Below are positions 15,477-25,331 of a stretch of 43,071 nucleotides of DNA, one piece after another (the first letter of the stretch is position 1; each line of letters begins with the position of its first letter). Where the stretch lies: IMG/VR virus record IMGVR_UViG_3300023235_000043, positions 1-43,071 of that record; one strand, written 5' to 3'. Below the pieces are notes generated by a model. It had not been told where the DNA came from and did not search any database. It saw only the letters and a list, made by a program, of their open reading frames with translations. Origin of the DNA: a virus. The translations under genes were made by a program, and so were the position numbers.

Positions 15477-18175
15477 GTGAAATCGACGACGTCTTTAACT
15501 CGCTAGAGACTCAGGGCGCCAAGGCGGCGACTGTGATTGGTGAAGCCACCGGGGCTCACCAGAAAGTCGTTGACGCGCATCTTCCTGGCGTGATTGGTGC
15601 GACTCAGGGCATGGAACTCAATGCTCGATCTGGCGCCGCGGAAATCGAACAACTCATGCAGGAACTGACTCCGGCTACGGCGGCCCTAACTAAAGCGGAC
15701 GCCCACCGGACGGACTTGCTGGGTAAGCCTGCGTTCCTCACAAATGCCATGACTCTGCTTGGGCAAGGTGAGGAGTTCTCTGTCCGGCGCGCAACGGCTG
15801 CGCGGGATGCAGCGGCTCGTAAAGTTTCCACGACTGCCTCACAAATCAGCGCGGCAAAAGCTGCGACGGCTGCGCGCCATGAGGCATTGAGGGCTCGTGC
15901 TGAGTCCGGTGAAGCTCTCCTGGAGTATAGCGCGGAGAATAAAGAAAGCGTTATTGACGCCGCAATGGATATCCACTCGCTTGGAGTCTCTGCTGCTAAC
16001 ATGCTACTCCAACGCAGGGAGGAGGCGCGAAAGACTACTCTCCACGAGCAAGAACAGACTGACCTCGCCGTTACGACCATGGACCAGACGTTGCTGACTC
16101 GTAACATGCAGCAGATGGGCGCTTCGGGCAAAGACTTCACTAATGTCGGTGGCCGGATTGTGAGTCATCAGGCGCTCAAGGCGGAGTTCCAGCGGAGAGA
16201 CAAACTCCGCATTGAGTTGGAGCAGCTCGCGATCAACTTGAAGCGCGCGGAGTTCGAATCCGGTACGCTCGATCCACTCAGGGAGAAGAAAGCCCTCCTG
16301 GGGATTGAGACGGGCGAACAGACTCTGGAGAACCTTGAACAGACCTTTGCTCTGGGAGAGATTCAGGGGAGAACTGCGGGTCTTAAAGAAACGGCCGCGG
16401 GACTCGACATAGACCTGAAAGAGCAGCAACTTGCAGCGGGCGACCGCGAGGTATTCAAGGATGCGGACGAGGCAATCGCACGCGCACAGGGCATCGAACT
16501 CGCCAACCTCAACCTGACTAACGCAGCCGAGGAACGAGTCGCAGCGAATCACAAAGCAATCTCGGGATATCTTTCGGTCACGCAGCTGAAGCGGGGAATC
16601 GGTTCGGGCGGCTTCCTCACACTCAACACGCCGCACGGGCCGCAGCAAATGCAGATCGCTCCCGCCCTTCTTGAGGCGCAGTTGGCCGCGAAACTCGATG
16701 CGCGGGGCAGGATCGCAGCCTCTGTAGCGGGACAGGATCTGAGTCTCCTGGATCTCACCGTTGCGATCGACACGCACAACAACAGCATCAACTCTCTCGC
16801 GACCCAGACTCATGCTATGTTTAATGGGAAAGTCCCCATCAAGGTGCTGGATAAGATGCACGCAGCCGGAACCTACTTGACTCATATTAATGGAGTCCTT
16901 ATGGGTGGCGGCGCCATCTCAGCGGAGTTTGCCCAGGGCGCACAGAAGCGCCTCAACACAATCCAATCGGAGTCGATCGAAGAAGCCGTAGGCCAGTTCG
17001 ACGGCGAGTCCGAACAGAAGGTTGCGAGAGCCTTCCTACAGGATATCGACCCCGACCAGCGCGCGTCGCTGACTTACCTGTCCAAGCGCATGATAATGGC
17101 GAGCCTTCAGGGACTCCCTGCTGGGGGCCCGCGGAATGCCGGTCATCGCGCTGGAGTCCGTGCGGTCATCGGATACATCACGGAGAAAGATGCCGCGTTT
17201 GCCGCTGACATTGAGAATATTGACTTAGAGAATCCGGCGCAGATGGCGTCCTTCATTCAGCAGACTCTGGGTAAGACTCTCGCGGGCGGCACCAAGGTCT
17301 CACTCGACGACCCGGCCATGCAAGCGGTCTACATGCAAGCGGCGGCCATCGAGTTCAACGGGCAGATGCAGGAGAGAGCCTTCGAGACTGCGATTAATGT
17401 ATTCAATGAAGTCCGCGCCCACCACAAGACTCCTGACGGCATCACCACTCCGAACCCGCTCGCTGGGTTCAGCCTCCGTAACATGGACTTCGACGCGCAA
17501 ACTGGCGATGTGATTGGAATGCGATTCAGCCCCGCGGGAACTCTGGAGCGGCTGAGTAATCTCGTCGATCCACTCACGGGCCAGACAATGGACGCGACTA
17601 TCTGGTCCTTGATGGCAAAGAGTCCTGTGTTCCGGTCTTCTCTAGCCGAGCGGATGAAGGCAGACACCATGGATTCGTCGGCCTTTGATGCGGCGATTGT
17701 CGGGAATGATCCGCTGATTGCGCTTCCAGAACTGGTTGATGGAATCCAGCAGAACGTGCTGAACCGGAGTTATTCCGCGCAGGTCTACTGGAAAGAAGTG
17801 AACGACACCGCAGTCAAGCCAGGATTTGCGGGTTCCATGCGGACTCAGCTGTTTATCCGTCAGATGCTTAATAGTCCTGAGACTCTTAGCGACGCGGACA
17901 TGGACAAGATTGCCAATCTTCCTCCCCTCGACGTGCAAGCCGCACTCAAAATCACGGAATCCTCAGCGAAATCGGATAAGATGGTGCAAGGGATACTGAA
18001 GTTCCTGGGACTCATGAGTTCCGAACACGCACAACAAGCAACGGCAGGACGCGCATCGGGCCAGACCTCGATCGACCGTATTCGCGACGCAGCCGGACTC
18101 ACAGACGCCAGCCCTGCAAACCCCACAGGTATTCAAGCCGTCCTTGATCCGGGCGGCAGAAAGATAGTCAACTAA
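15473..18175 (+). CDS. Putative internal virion / DNA-ejection protein, 900 aa
   Basis: A 900-aa, mostly helical protein. Residues about 1-400 are alanine-, glutamate- and glutamine-rich with coiled-coil character (DAAARKVSTTASQISAAKAA, then EAQLAAKLDARGRI). The middle and C-terminal parts are also helical with some glycine-rich turns. Together with the next gene it takes up about 8 kb. In podovirus-like phages the large proteins after the tail genes are usually ejected into the cell envelope as a channel for DNA. I see no lysozyme, peptidase or polymerase motif. Start ATG 15473 overlaps the previous stop; stop overlaps the next start as TAATG. Confidence 0.6.
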   Translation: MSEIDDVFNSLETQGAKAATVIGEATGAHQKVVDAHLPGVIGATQGMELNARSGAAEIEQLMQELTPATAALTKADAHRTDLLGKPAFLTNAMTLLGQGEEFSVRRATAARDAAARKVSTTASQISAAKAATAARHEALRARAESGEALLEYSAENKESVIDAAMDIHSLGVSAANMLLQRREEARKTTLHEQEQTDLAVTTMDQTLLTRNMQQMGASGKDFTNVGGRIVSHQALKAEFQRRDKLRIELEQLAINLKRAEFESGTLDPLREKKALLGIETGEQTLENLEQTFALGEIQGRTAGLKETAAGLDIDLKEQQLAAGDREVFKDADEAIARAQGIELANLNLTNAAEERVAANHKAISGYLSVTQLKRGIGSGGFLTLNTPHGPQQMQIAPALLEAQLAAKLDARGRIAASVAGQDLSLLDLTVAIDTHNNSINSLATQTHAMFNGKVPIKVLDKMHAAGTYLTHINGVLMGGGAISAEFAQGAQKRLNTIQSESIEEAVGQFDGESEQKVARAFLQDIDPDQRASLTYLSKRMIMASLQGLPAGGPRNAGHRAGVRAVIGYITEKDAAFAADIENIDLENPAQMASFIQQTLGKTLAGGTKVSLDDPAMQAVYMQAAAIEFNGQMQERAFETAINVFNEVRAHHKTPDGITTPNPLAGFSLRNMDFDAQTGDVIGMRFSPAGTLERLSNLVDPLTGQTMDATIWSLMAKSPVFRSSLAERMKADTMDSSAFDAAIVGNDPLIALPELVDGIQQNVLNRSYSAQVYWKEVNDTAVKPGFAGSMRTQLFIRQMLNSPETLSDADMDKIANLPPLDVQAALKITESSAKSDKMVQGILKFLGLMSSEHAQQATAGRASGQTSIDRIRDAAGLTDASPANPTGIQAVLDPGGRKIVN

Positions 18176-21100
18176 TGGCTAGCGAACCACTCCTTACTTC
18201 GAAAGTCTCGCGCAGTCTTGACTTCACGGACCCGAGCAGCATCGGGGGCGGGAATCCAACACGACTCGACCAGACTCCGGTTGATCCCCTCGTAGCCCCG
18301 GAACGCCCGACTGCCGCGAAGGCCCTCCAATTCCTCGTAGCGGCTCCAGTGGGAGTCGTGGCGGAGACCCTTGACATTGTCTCCTCCTCTGTAGGAATCA
18401 CCGATCGGGACCAGATCAACAAGTTCGTTACGAGTCTTGGTCCGGACAGTGTGGAACAGTACCGCCAGCGGAACGCCGGGGGATTTGAGGCCATCAGTAC
18501 CGTGGCGACTCTATTCTCCGCACCCTCGCTCGCGGCAAAGCTGATGACCAGCACCAGCCGAGTGGCGGCCATGACCCGCGGGATTCCCGGCGCCAGCAAC
18601 CTCTTCATCAAGGAAGGGAAGTACAAGCGCGCACTCGTGAACTTGCGCAATATCACGAAGCAGCAGGCCGCTGACGGACTCGTCTCAGAAGCGGCTACAC
18701 TTCGTGATCCGCTTCGCATGGCTGCCGCAAACACAGCGCGTCGAATCGGCGCCATCAATGGGTTCAAGCTGGGCGTGGGCACTGAGTTGCTCCTGGCCGC
18801 CGCTTACAATGAGAGTGATTTCCTCTACCCTGAAGAGATGAAAGCCACGACTCATATTGCTCTGGGTGCGATTGGAGCGGCCATCGGCCCAATCGTCAAC
18901 ACAATCAGTACTAACTATATCTCGCGCAAGATGTTCGTACTCAACAACCCGCGCGCGGCGGCTGCACGCAACGTCGGCGGAATCGACCTCACGCAAAAGA
19001 AGGCTGCGGGTATGGCGGAGTCGGGTGGAATCACTCCGCTGGGCCCCCGTAATGGCAGTCACGATGTGGACGCCACGAATTACTTCCTAGCAGCTGACGC
19101 AAATATGCAGGCAGCACGGTTGGAGTCGACTAATGCTCGACACAAGGGCTCCCTCATGGCGGTGGCCACGCAGTATCTCGACGAGGGCTTGGCAAGAGTC
19201 GAGACTCTATGGAGGCGGGGATTTGCGGGCATCACTGTGGGGCAGGGGCCTCTGTCGCAGAGTCCTGGCGCAGCGGCACAGATTCGCCACGCGGTGGGGA
19301 TGGACCCGACTACGTTCTTCGGGACTCACACAATGCGGGCAGGACCCAAGAGTCATGAGGAACTGACTGGTATCTTGGCCGCCCGGACCAGCCAGGTTAC
19401 GAGTCTACGAAGCGATGCGAGTAAGTTAGAGGCTCAGATCACGCGCGCTGAGGCCGCGGTTGCGCGCGGTCAGCCAGTCCCGAACATAAAGTTTAACAAA
19501 CTCCGGCTGACTTTTGACGAGGCATATGAACAGCTGGGAGCGCTCCGGGTCCAAGCCTCTGATATGGAATCTTGGATTCCTCAGGCGGTGCGTGATGGTG
19601 AGACGATCCCGATTTCTGACTTGTCTGGCAACTTCGTGCGGTACTCCGACGCACCTGAGAATGCGCCCATCAAGGCGACTCAGGACCTGAAGTCCGGGAA
19701 GTTTACCGTGGATATGAAGGGGTCTGATCCACAAGGCGGAGGGGCGTTCGCCTTCACTATTGATGACGACTTGAATCTTTTCGTCAATGGTAAACAGACC
19801 GACTTCAATCAAACCTTCGCGAATCTCACCCCGTACCAGCAGAGTGGACTCTGGGCGCTCGGTGCCAAGATGGTAAACCATTATGCAGCTCCTACGACTC
19901 AAAAGAGTCTGACAGTTGGGGCTAACCGCAACTTCTTCCAGCGTGATATCGCGGAGGAAATCCTACGGCGCAAACCCGACATTGAGGTTCATTGGATTGA
20001 TGACATGAGTCGGGAAGACAGTATCGCTCTCTCGTTCAAGGAGAAGGCGACGCTATGGAATCAAGCCCGAGACAAGGCGAGTGCTGTCGATACGCGCTTC
20101 CCGTTTAATAAGACCCAGCAGCGGGAGACTCTTAACTTCCCACGGGCTAAAGCGTGGGAGCGGGCTACTGACCAGGACGACTCGTCGATTGAGTTGTTCC
20201 TCCAGGCTCGACGGGCCACCGGGGACCTCGACAACTACACCCACGCCACTATGACTCAGGAGATTTCCAAACTTCGGAACGCGCTTGAGGAAGTCGACTT
20301 CGCGGACTCCTCTGTTGACCTGCTGGGCTCCAGTTTCAAAATGGGGCATAATGAGGCAGGCCAGCCACTTCAGACGCTGTTTCTCTGGAAGCAAAACCTG
20401 ACTCCTCTGGACTACACTCAGGAAGTTTTCGCGCTACACCAAGCTACGACGCGCGCGCTGCAATTTGCAGAACTTGCTGATCCAGCCAAATCCCGATTCG
20501 TGAGCTCCATGTTCGGTAAAATCGTTGGGAGTAAAAGCCACCAACTCGCCTCGAACATGGAAGAACTTTCCGACGGGCTCCTTCAGGGCGCGCTGCCAGG
20601 TCGCGGGAATCGTATGGTTCAAGGGGCGACCGTATATCAGCATTTTGCCAATCGGGACTCTTCGGTACTTATCGCCGCTGGGGACATTCGCATGGCGGCG
20701 GAAAAACTCACGCGTCAGTACACTACTCGAATCTTCAATGAACCGCTGGAAGAAGTCGGTGGCCTCAAGTTGAGTGAGGTCTTTGGTCACTTGCAAAGCA
20801 GCAAAGGTGAGACGTCTCGCGCATTCTTTGACCAGTGGGTCAATGCCAGACGCCACGGCTGGACTCTTAAGCAGGCGCCGGTTGAAATAGAACACGAGGG
20901 TAAAGTCGTGTTCGGCTTCGCTCTGGATACAAAAGATCAATTCAATAAGCAGAAGTGGCGGCAACTCTTTGGGGAGAGTCTCCCACAGGAGGCTTTGATG
21001 CCTTCCATCGGGGGGAATCCCAAGCTGCCCGCGGTACTCGATGGACCCGCGTACGAGGGCATACAAGCTTTGAACGCCGTCGGCCAACGACTCCGGGGGG

Positions 21101-23460
21101 AGACTAACGCTATAATGCGCGCCAAAGGCTTCAGTGAGGTCGGTAATAAAACGTGGCATATTCCCCCTCGGGATTACACGGGCAAACATGTTGAGTTCGT
21201 AGTCTCATCGGCTGACGGCTCAACGATAATGCACTCTCTTGTTGCTGATACTCCGGCAGAGCTGACTCGGATGAAGAACTCGCCGGTAGTCCAGCAGATG
21301 CTAACTGAAAAACAGGCGGTAAGCCTGACTCTGGACGAAGTCCGGGAACACGCACGAGTCTGGGACCTTCATTGGTTTGAAATCGCTGATGCGTCCATCC
21401 CAACCGTTCAACTCGGTAAGGCTACCAAGGGATCGAGCGCCTCCCCCCTCGTCGAAGCGGGCAACATTGAAGGATTCATAACGTCGATTAACAATCAAAT
21501 CAACCGATTGGGTCGGGACGTCACTAAGGTTGTATTTGCATCGGAGATTGATTACGCGAAAGCGCAGAGTCGCTCCATTCGGGCTCCAAAGAGTGCACGC
21601 GATTCCACCGGCACGCGATCCAAAAACGTGTTCGACCGATACGTAGATACGATGCTCGGCAACCGAATACTCAGTCACGATACACGCCTGGGGGCTGGCT
21701 ACATCTGGGCTGAAGACTCCGCGAACGTACTGCTTCGGGCGCTTCATGAGAAGACTCAAGGACTCGGCATTAGGAAGCACATAGCTGGTAAGGTCGCGGA
21801 GACGCTGGGACGTCAGACGGCGGATGAGCGCCTTTTCAACCGACTCAAGGGAGACATGGGGGAGCACCTTCCCTTCGAAACCGCGGTAGAGTTTGCGGCT
21901 AACAGGTTTAACATCAAACCACCCCCCGAGTTGCAGGGACTCACGGCGGAGATAAACAGAATAACTAGTGCGTTGGTCCTCAGATGGGGAGAAATTGCGC
22001 ATCCTATCCTCAATGTGACTGGAGTCGTGAATACAATGCCAGCGGTGCTCGCGCACTTCCGGCGGATTCCTGGTGAGTCTGAAGCGGCTTACTTACAGCG
22101 GACGCAGACTTGGGGACACACGGTGCCCACCGAAGGCGGCTCGCTGTCATACCCTGACTCCGCTAAAATCATGATGCGGGGCATGATGCACTCGTGGAGA
22201 GGCGGCAAGCGGGGCGGACACGACTATAAGATTGCCAAGGAGATGGGACTCCTGGACCAGCAGGTGGCGGAAATCCACATGACGATGGGCCAGCCTCGTA
22301 ACGTCAACGATACCTGGCACAACTTCCAGCGAAATGCGGACAAGTGGGTGGGCGGACTCAGTGATAAGTCTGAGGAGTTTTCGCGGGCCTGGAGCCACAT
22401 GTCCGGAGTCCACGTAGCCCGCGATATCATGAAGATGACGGACGATGTGGACGTTCACAACTTCGCACACAACTTTGCGAATCAGGTGATCGGAGATTAT
22501 CGCTCGGGCAACCGTCCACAGATGTTCCAAGGTGCGGTTGGGCTGCCACTAGGACTCTTCCAAACCTACATGTGGAACTACTTCCAGCGAATCTTCCGCT
22601 ATGTGGAGACGGGGAATAAGCGAGCCCTCACAACTCAGGCTGCGATGCAGGCGTCTCTCTACGGAGCGTCGACTCTGCCTGGATGGGGTCAGTATACCGC
22701 TCTGCTAGCCCATGGACAGGGCGACGGAACTTTGGATCCTGTAAGGAGTCTACAAGAGCGTCTAGGTCCTGGTGCTGACGCAGTTCTGCATGGAACTCTA
22801 TCATCGCTTCCAAAACTCTTTGGTGTTGACGGAGTAAATTTGTACACAAGGGCAGACACAACTCCGCGATTAGCAGTGATGAATCCGAGTCAGATCCCCG
22901 CGTTGAATGTTGCACGGACAACACTCCAAGCAATCGGTCGTGGAGTCGATATGTTTCGAGAAGGGCACCCAGGTGTAACTGCTCAAGAAATGCTTGAAAT
23001 AATGGGTACATTCTCTGTGAATCGTCCGTTTCGGGGATGGATGGAAATGGCGGCCGGGTACTCGGTAGATCGACAAGGGAATGTGATATCGGAGAATACC
23101 CTTGATACTCTAAGTGTGATTGCAAGAATCGCAGGATTTCGACCAATGCAGGAGGGGAAAGAAATCGACGCGTACTACCGTCAGCGTCAGATTCAGTCGA
23201 TTGAGTTATCGAAGAGAGAGCGTTTAAGATTAGGGACTCGGGCTGCGGCGCGGTCAGGTGATCTGTCTCAGGCAACTGGGGCATTGAAGGAGTACCTTTC
23301 TATTGGCGGGAATCCTGCCCAGGCAGGAACTTGGATACGAGACACGATTATGGGAGCACGCTCTAGTCGAATGCAGAATCAGCTGCTGGAAGCGTTAAAA
23401 GGTTCTCCCGATATGGATGCTGTGAGTCGTATAATGCAGGCTGGAACGCGGCTGGAATAG
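18175..23460 (+). CDS. Very large putative ejection protein, 1761 aa
   Basis: The largest gene, coding 1761 aa and ending the late operon. The N-terminal 250 residues contain hydrophobic, alanine/glycine-rich stretches (ALGAIGAAIGPIVNTIST). The middle is long and charged without recognisable enzyme motifs. Residues about 1450-1520 contain LGLFQTYMWNYFQRIFRYVE followed by TTQAAMQASLYGASTLPGW, an aromatic/hydrophobic segment typical of proteins that insert into membranes. No N4-type virion RNA polymerase motifs and no muralytic motif were found by eye. The last 220 or so codons are visibly lower in GC than the rest. Role as a DNA-ejection protein is inferred from size, order and composition. 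Confidence 0.6.
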   Translation: MASEPLLTSKVSRSLDFTDPSSIGGGNPTRLDQTPVDPLVAPERPTAAKALQFLVAAPVGVVAETLDIVSSSVGITDRDQINKFVTSLGPDSVEQYRQRNAGGFEAISTVATLFSAPSLAAKLMTSTSRVAAMTRGIPGASNLFIKEGKYKRALVNLRNITKQQAADGLVSEAATLRDPLRMAAANTARRIGAINGFKLGVGTELLLAAAYNESDFLYPEEMKATTHIALGAIGAAIGPIVNTISTNYISRKMFVLNNPRAAAARNVGGIDLTQKKAAGMAESGGITPLGPRNGSHDVDATNYFLAADANMQAARLESTNARHKGSLMAVATQYLDEGLARVETLWRRGFAGITVGQGPLSQSPGAAAQIRHAVGMDPTTFFGTHTMRAGPKSHEELTGILAARTSQVTSLRSDASKLEAQITRAEAAVARGQPVPNIKFNKLRLTFDEAYEQLGALRVQASDMESWIPQAVRDGETIPISDLSGNFVRYSDAPENAPIKATQDLKSGKFTVDMKGSDPQGGGAFAFTIDDDLNLFVNGKQTDFNQTFANLTPYQQSGLWALGAKMVNHYAAPTTQKSLTVGANRNFFQRDIAEEILRRKPDIEVHWIDDMSREDSIALSFKEKATLWNQARDKASAVDTRFPFNKTQQRETLNFPRAKAWERATDQDDSSIELFLQARRATGDLDNYTHATMTQEISKLRNALEEVDFADSSVDLLGSSFKMGHNEAGQPLQTLFLWKQNLTPLDYTQEVFALHQATTRALQFAELADPAKSRFVSSMFGKIVGSKSHQLASNMEELSDGLLQGALPGRGNRMVQGATVYQHFANRDSSVLIAAGDIRMAAEKLTRQYTTRIFNEPLEEVGGLKLSEVFGHLQSSKGETSRAFFDQWVNARRHGWTLKQAPVEIEHEGKVVFGFALDTKDQFNKQKWRQLFGESLPQEALMPSIGGNPKLPAVLDGPAYEGIQALNAVGQRLRGETNAIMRAKGFSEVGNKTWHIPPRDYTGKHVEFVVSSADGSTIMHSLVADTPAELTRMKNSPVVQQMLTEKQAVSLTLDEVREHARVWDLHWFEIADASIPTVQLGKATKGSSASPLVEAGNIEGFITSINNQINRLGRDVTKVVFASEIDYAKAQSRSIRAPKSARDSTGTRSKNVFDRYVDTMLGNRILSHDTRLGAGYIWAEDSANVLLRALHEKTQGLGIRKHIAGKVAETLGRQTADERLFNRLKGDMGEHLPFETAVEFAANRFNIKPPPELQGLTAEINRITSALVLRWGEIAHPILNVTGVVNTMPAVLAHFRRIPGESEAAYLQRTQTWGHTVPTEGGSLSYPDSAKIMMRGMMHSWRGGKRGGHDYKIAKEMGLLDQQVAEIHMTMGQPRNVNDTWHNFQRNADKWVGGLSDKSEEFSRAWSHMSGVHVARDIMKMTDDVDVHNFAHNFANQVIGDYRSGNRPQMFQGAVGLPLGLFQTYMWNYFQRIFRYVETGNKRALTTQAAMQASLYGASTLPGWGQYTALLAHGQGDGTLDPVRSLQERLGPGADAVLHGTLSSLPKLFGVDGVNLYTRADTTPRLAVMNPSQIPALNVARTTLQAIGRGVDMFREGHPGVTAQEMLEIMGTFSVNRPFRGWMEMAAGYSVDRQGNVISENTLDTLSVIARIAGFRPMQEGKEIDAYYRQRQIQSIELSKRERLRLGTRAAARSGDLSQATGALKEYLSIGGNPAQAGTWIRDTIMGARSSRMQNQLLEALKGSPDMDAVSRIMQAGTRLE

Positions 23461-23479
23461 TCCGGTACGCGAGAGTCCC

Positions 23480-23501
23480 CATCGCCGTTAGCATGGCGAT
23501 G
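23480..23501. repeat. Small hairpin between convergent blocks
   Basis: CATCGCC (23480-23486) and GGCGATG (23495-23501) form a 7-bp stem with an 8-base loop, 20 bases after the late operon. No T-tract follows on either strand. It may shield a transcript end or be incidental. Confidence 0.4.
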
Positions 23502-23574
23502 ATCCAGAGTAGGAATACGACCCTAAACAGCATAGAGTGGGGTGGCTGGTGCTTCGGTATCGGTCATTGGAGGG

Positions 23575-23617
23575 GCCCCTGGGGTGGTTTGACTCACCAC
23601 TTCAGGGGCTTCTTTTT
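23575..23617 (+). terminator. Strong intrinsic terminator of the late operon
   Basis: GCCCCTG (23575-23581) pairs with CAGGGGC (23603-23609), and inside it GTGGT (23584-23588) pairs with ACCAC (23596-23600). The stem is followed by TTCTTTTT (23610-23617). It lies 115 bases after the late block and between convergent transcription units. The stop codon of the minus-strand gene at 23594 lies in its loop. No T-tract follows on the minus strand, so its effect there should be weaker. Confidence 0.85.
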
Positions 23618-24001
23618 GAGTTCTTCCAGGCGGGCGACGAGTAGTTCGGGCGGCTTGAGTACCGTACTCTTCTCTACTAGATTCACCCAGTAGTAAAGCG
23701 AACAATAGCCTACGCCTATATCGTTGAAGTGGGTGACGTTACTTCCGAATCCTCTGGCAATTTTGGCGGCATCGGAAGCCTCCGGATTTTTCCGGTTGCT
23801 CCGGAAGCACAGAGTCATCCGCGCGCCGCTCATCTGATACGCAATAGCAAAGCGGAACTCTAGCGCCAATCTATGCGAAACTTCGGCTGCTTGCGTGGAG
23901 TCACAGTTAGTGGCAGGAACCCACTCCGGATCAACGTAAATCAACTCAGCTCGTTTAATCGCGGCGCCTACTCGCGCTCTATACCATTCCATTCCGCTCA
24001 T
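23594..24001 (-). CDS. Short protein with DHHA1-like C-terminal pattern
   Basis: A 135-aa protein that ends the minus-strand block. The stretch MTLCFRSNRKNPEASDAAKI, then ARGFGSNVTHFNDIGVGY, resembles the C-terminal DHHA1 region of DHH-family phosphoesterases, where a strand with RS is followed by an IAxxFGGGGH loop; here the glycine loop is altered to FGSNVTH. The N-terminal DHH metal-binding half is absent, so it is unlikely to be a complete phosphoesterase. It could be a remnant, a nucleic-acid or nucleotide-binding adapter, or a chance likeness. ATG 24001 follows the previous gene's stop by seven bases. Confidence 0.5.
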   Translation of the reverse strand: MSGMEWYRARVGAAIKRAELIYVDPEWVPATNCDSTQAAEVSHRLALEFRFAIAYQMSGARMTLCFRSNRKNPEASDAAKIARGFGSNVTHFNDIGVGYCSLYYWVNLVEKSTVLKPPELLVARLEELKKKPLKW

Positions 24002-24008
24002 CTTATCC

Positions 24009-25331
24009 TCACTCTGCTACCTGCGAAGCTAACAACTCAACCAGCCGATCTCCTTGCTTCACGCGCTTCTTCCCTAGATACAGCACACTCCCCGACGACT
24101 CATCACGAATGATCGACCCGGCTGTGACTAAATCCTCCAGCGCGGGGTTCAACTCGTGGTGCGTCAGGTCTCGGTGAGTCAATGCACGCAGCATCGGCAG
24201 GGTAGTTGGGACCTCCTGATTCGCCAGGTACTCCACAATTAACTGCTTCGCGGCGGCAATCTTACTCATGCCGAACTCACCAAGCGCGTCGGGCATAGTG
24301 TCCTCTGTTGCCTGCAACAACACTTGCGCTTCCTCGTAGTCTTGCAACTCGATCAGCTGACTCTTCCTGGCGGCGGCAAAGCACATGCCCAACTTCAACA
24401 GATTCACGAACCTCCGCTCCTGGTAATACACGAAGCGGCTATCCGTAATCGTTCCGGGCCTACCATAAAGATTCGCCGTGTACTCAATAGCTTCTGGCGT
24501 TTCCTTCATGGCGCCGTTGAACTCGTAGTAAATCTCCTGGTAGATCTGCCGCACTTCCTCCACGAGTTGCTGCGGGGGCGGCTTCGGGCGTGGGACTAGC
24601 TTGTACTTCTTACTCCCATGCACTAGAATGACACGACTCAGGAAGCCCTGACCTGATGCTTCGGCGGGCATATTCTTCGCAATACTCGCGGACGTAGTAC
24701 ACCCAATAAGACTCAGTAAGGGCTCCTTCAGCAGATGACTCCTACCCTTCCCACCCTGGGAAATTCGGTAATCGTAGTCCTCGCCGTCATACATCTGACA
24801 CAGGAACTCCAACATCCCGCTAGAGTTCTGCCCGATAAACCCTGTCAACTCCGTGGCCGCGACGAACATTGTATGCCTGTCTCGCGGATCTGCCACTGAG
24901 GATAAGGTAAGACTCCCGAGCTGATCTAACGTCAAGTCCACCAGCTTCTGGTCTTGCCCTAGCTGATCGTTCAACTCCTCGTCCATCGCGTGTTCGCCTT
25001 CGATGGACAAGATCAGCCCCTGTCTTTGTCCCGCTGTATCCTTGGGTGCGAATCGTATACCAGTGCCGTCCCGCATCAGACGCACAACGACCTTCATGGC
25101 GGTTGACTTCCTGCTACCAGGAGTCCCGACCAATACGACATACAGATTCGGATAGAGGGGATCGCTACCAAACGGCAGCCACACACGCCTCCCCATCGCT
25201 GCACCTACTCCGGCGAGCGCACTCCAAACATGGAACAGTCGAGGTGACTCGGTATCTTCAACGAGTTCGAGATACTTGTTCAGGAACTCGTTGCGGAATA
25301 CCGGTCGTTTCGATTCCGTCAGGGGACTTAA
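24009..25331 (-). CDS. DUF3987-like replication ATPase, start at non-canonical TTA
   Basis: A P-loop ATPase of 440 aa if started at TTA 25331. The first ATG (25196) would remove a coding-like N-terminus (FRNEFLNKYLELVEDTESP, then RLFHVWSALAGVGAAMGRR). In 440-aa numbering, Walker A is GTPGSRKST (69-77), a Walker B-like strand MFVAATELTGFI ends at E161, a SLIGCTT sensor strand is at 207-213, and GFLSRVILVHG (229-239) provides an arginine-finger-like site. This order matches DUF3987/primase-linked helicase ATPases. The C-terminal 100 residues look like a winged helix. No ATG/GTG/TTG exists between 25361 (stop) and 25196. Likely replicative helicase or loader. Confidence 0.75.
   Translation of the reverse strand, partial: LSPLTESKRPVFRNEFLNKYLELVEDTESPRLFHVWSALAGVGAAMGRRVWLPFGSDPLYPNLYVVLVGTPGSRKSTAMKVVVRLMRDGTGIRFAPKDTAGQRQGLILSIEGEHAMDEELNDQLGQDQKLVDLTLDQLGSLTLSSVADPRDRHTMFVAATELTGFIGQNSSGMLEFLCQMYDGEDYDYRISQGGKGRSHLLKEPLLSLIGCTTSASIAKNMPAEASGQGFLSRVILVHGSKKYKLVPRPKPPPQQLVEEVRQIYQEIYYEFNGAMKETPEAIEYTANLYGRPGTITDSRFVYYQERRFVNLLKLGMCFAAARKSQLIELQDYEEAQVLLQATEDTMPDALGEFGMSKIAAAKQLIVEYLANQEVPTTLPMLRALTHRDLTHHELNPALEDLVTAGSIIRDESSGSVLYLGKKRVKQGDRLVELLASQVAE

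Noticed and set aside
21301-22056. Open frame of 251 codons opposite the 1761-aa gene
   Set aside because: No ribosome site, no coupling with other genes, and composition typical of antisense frames.
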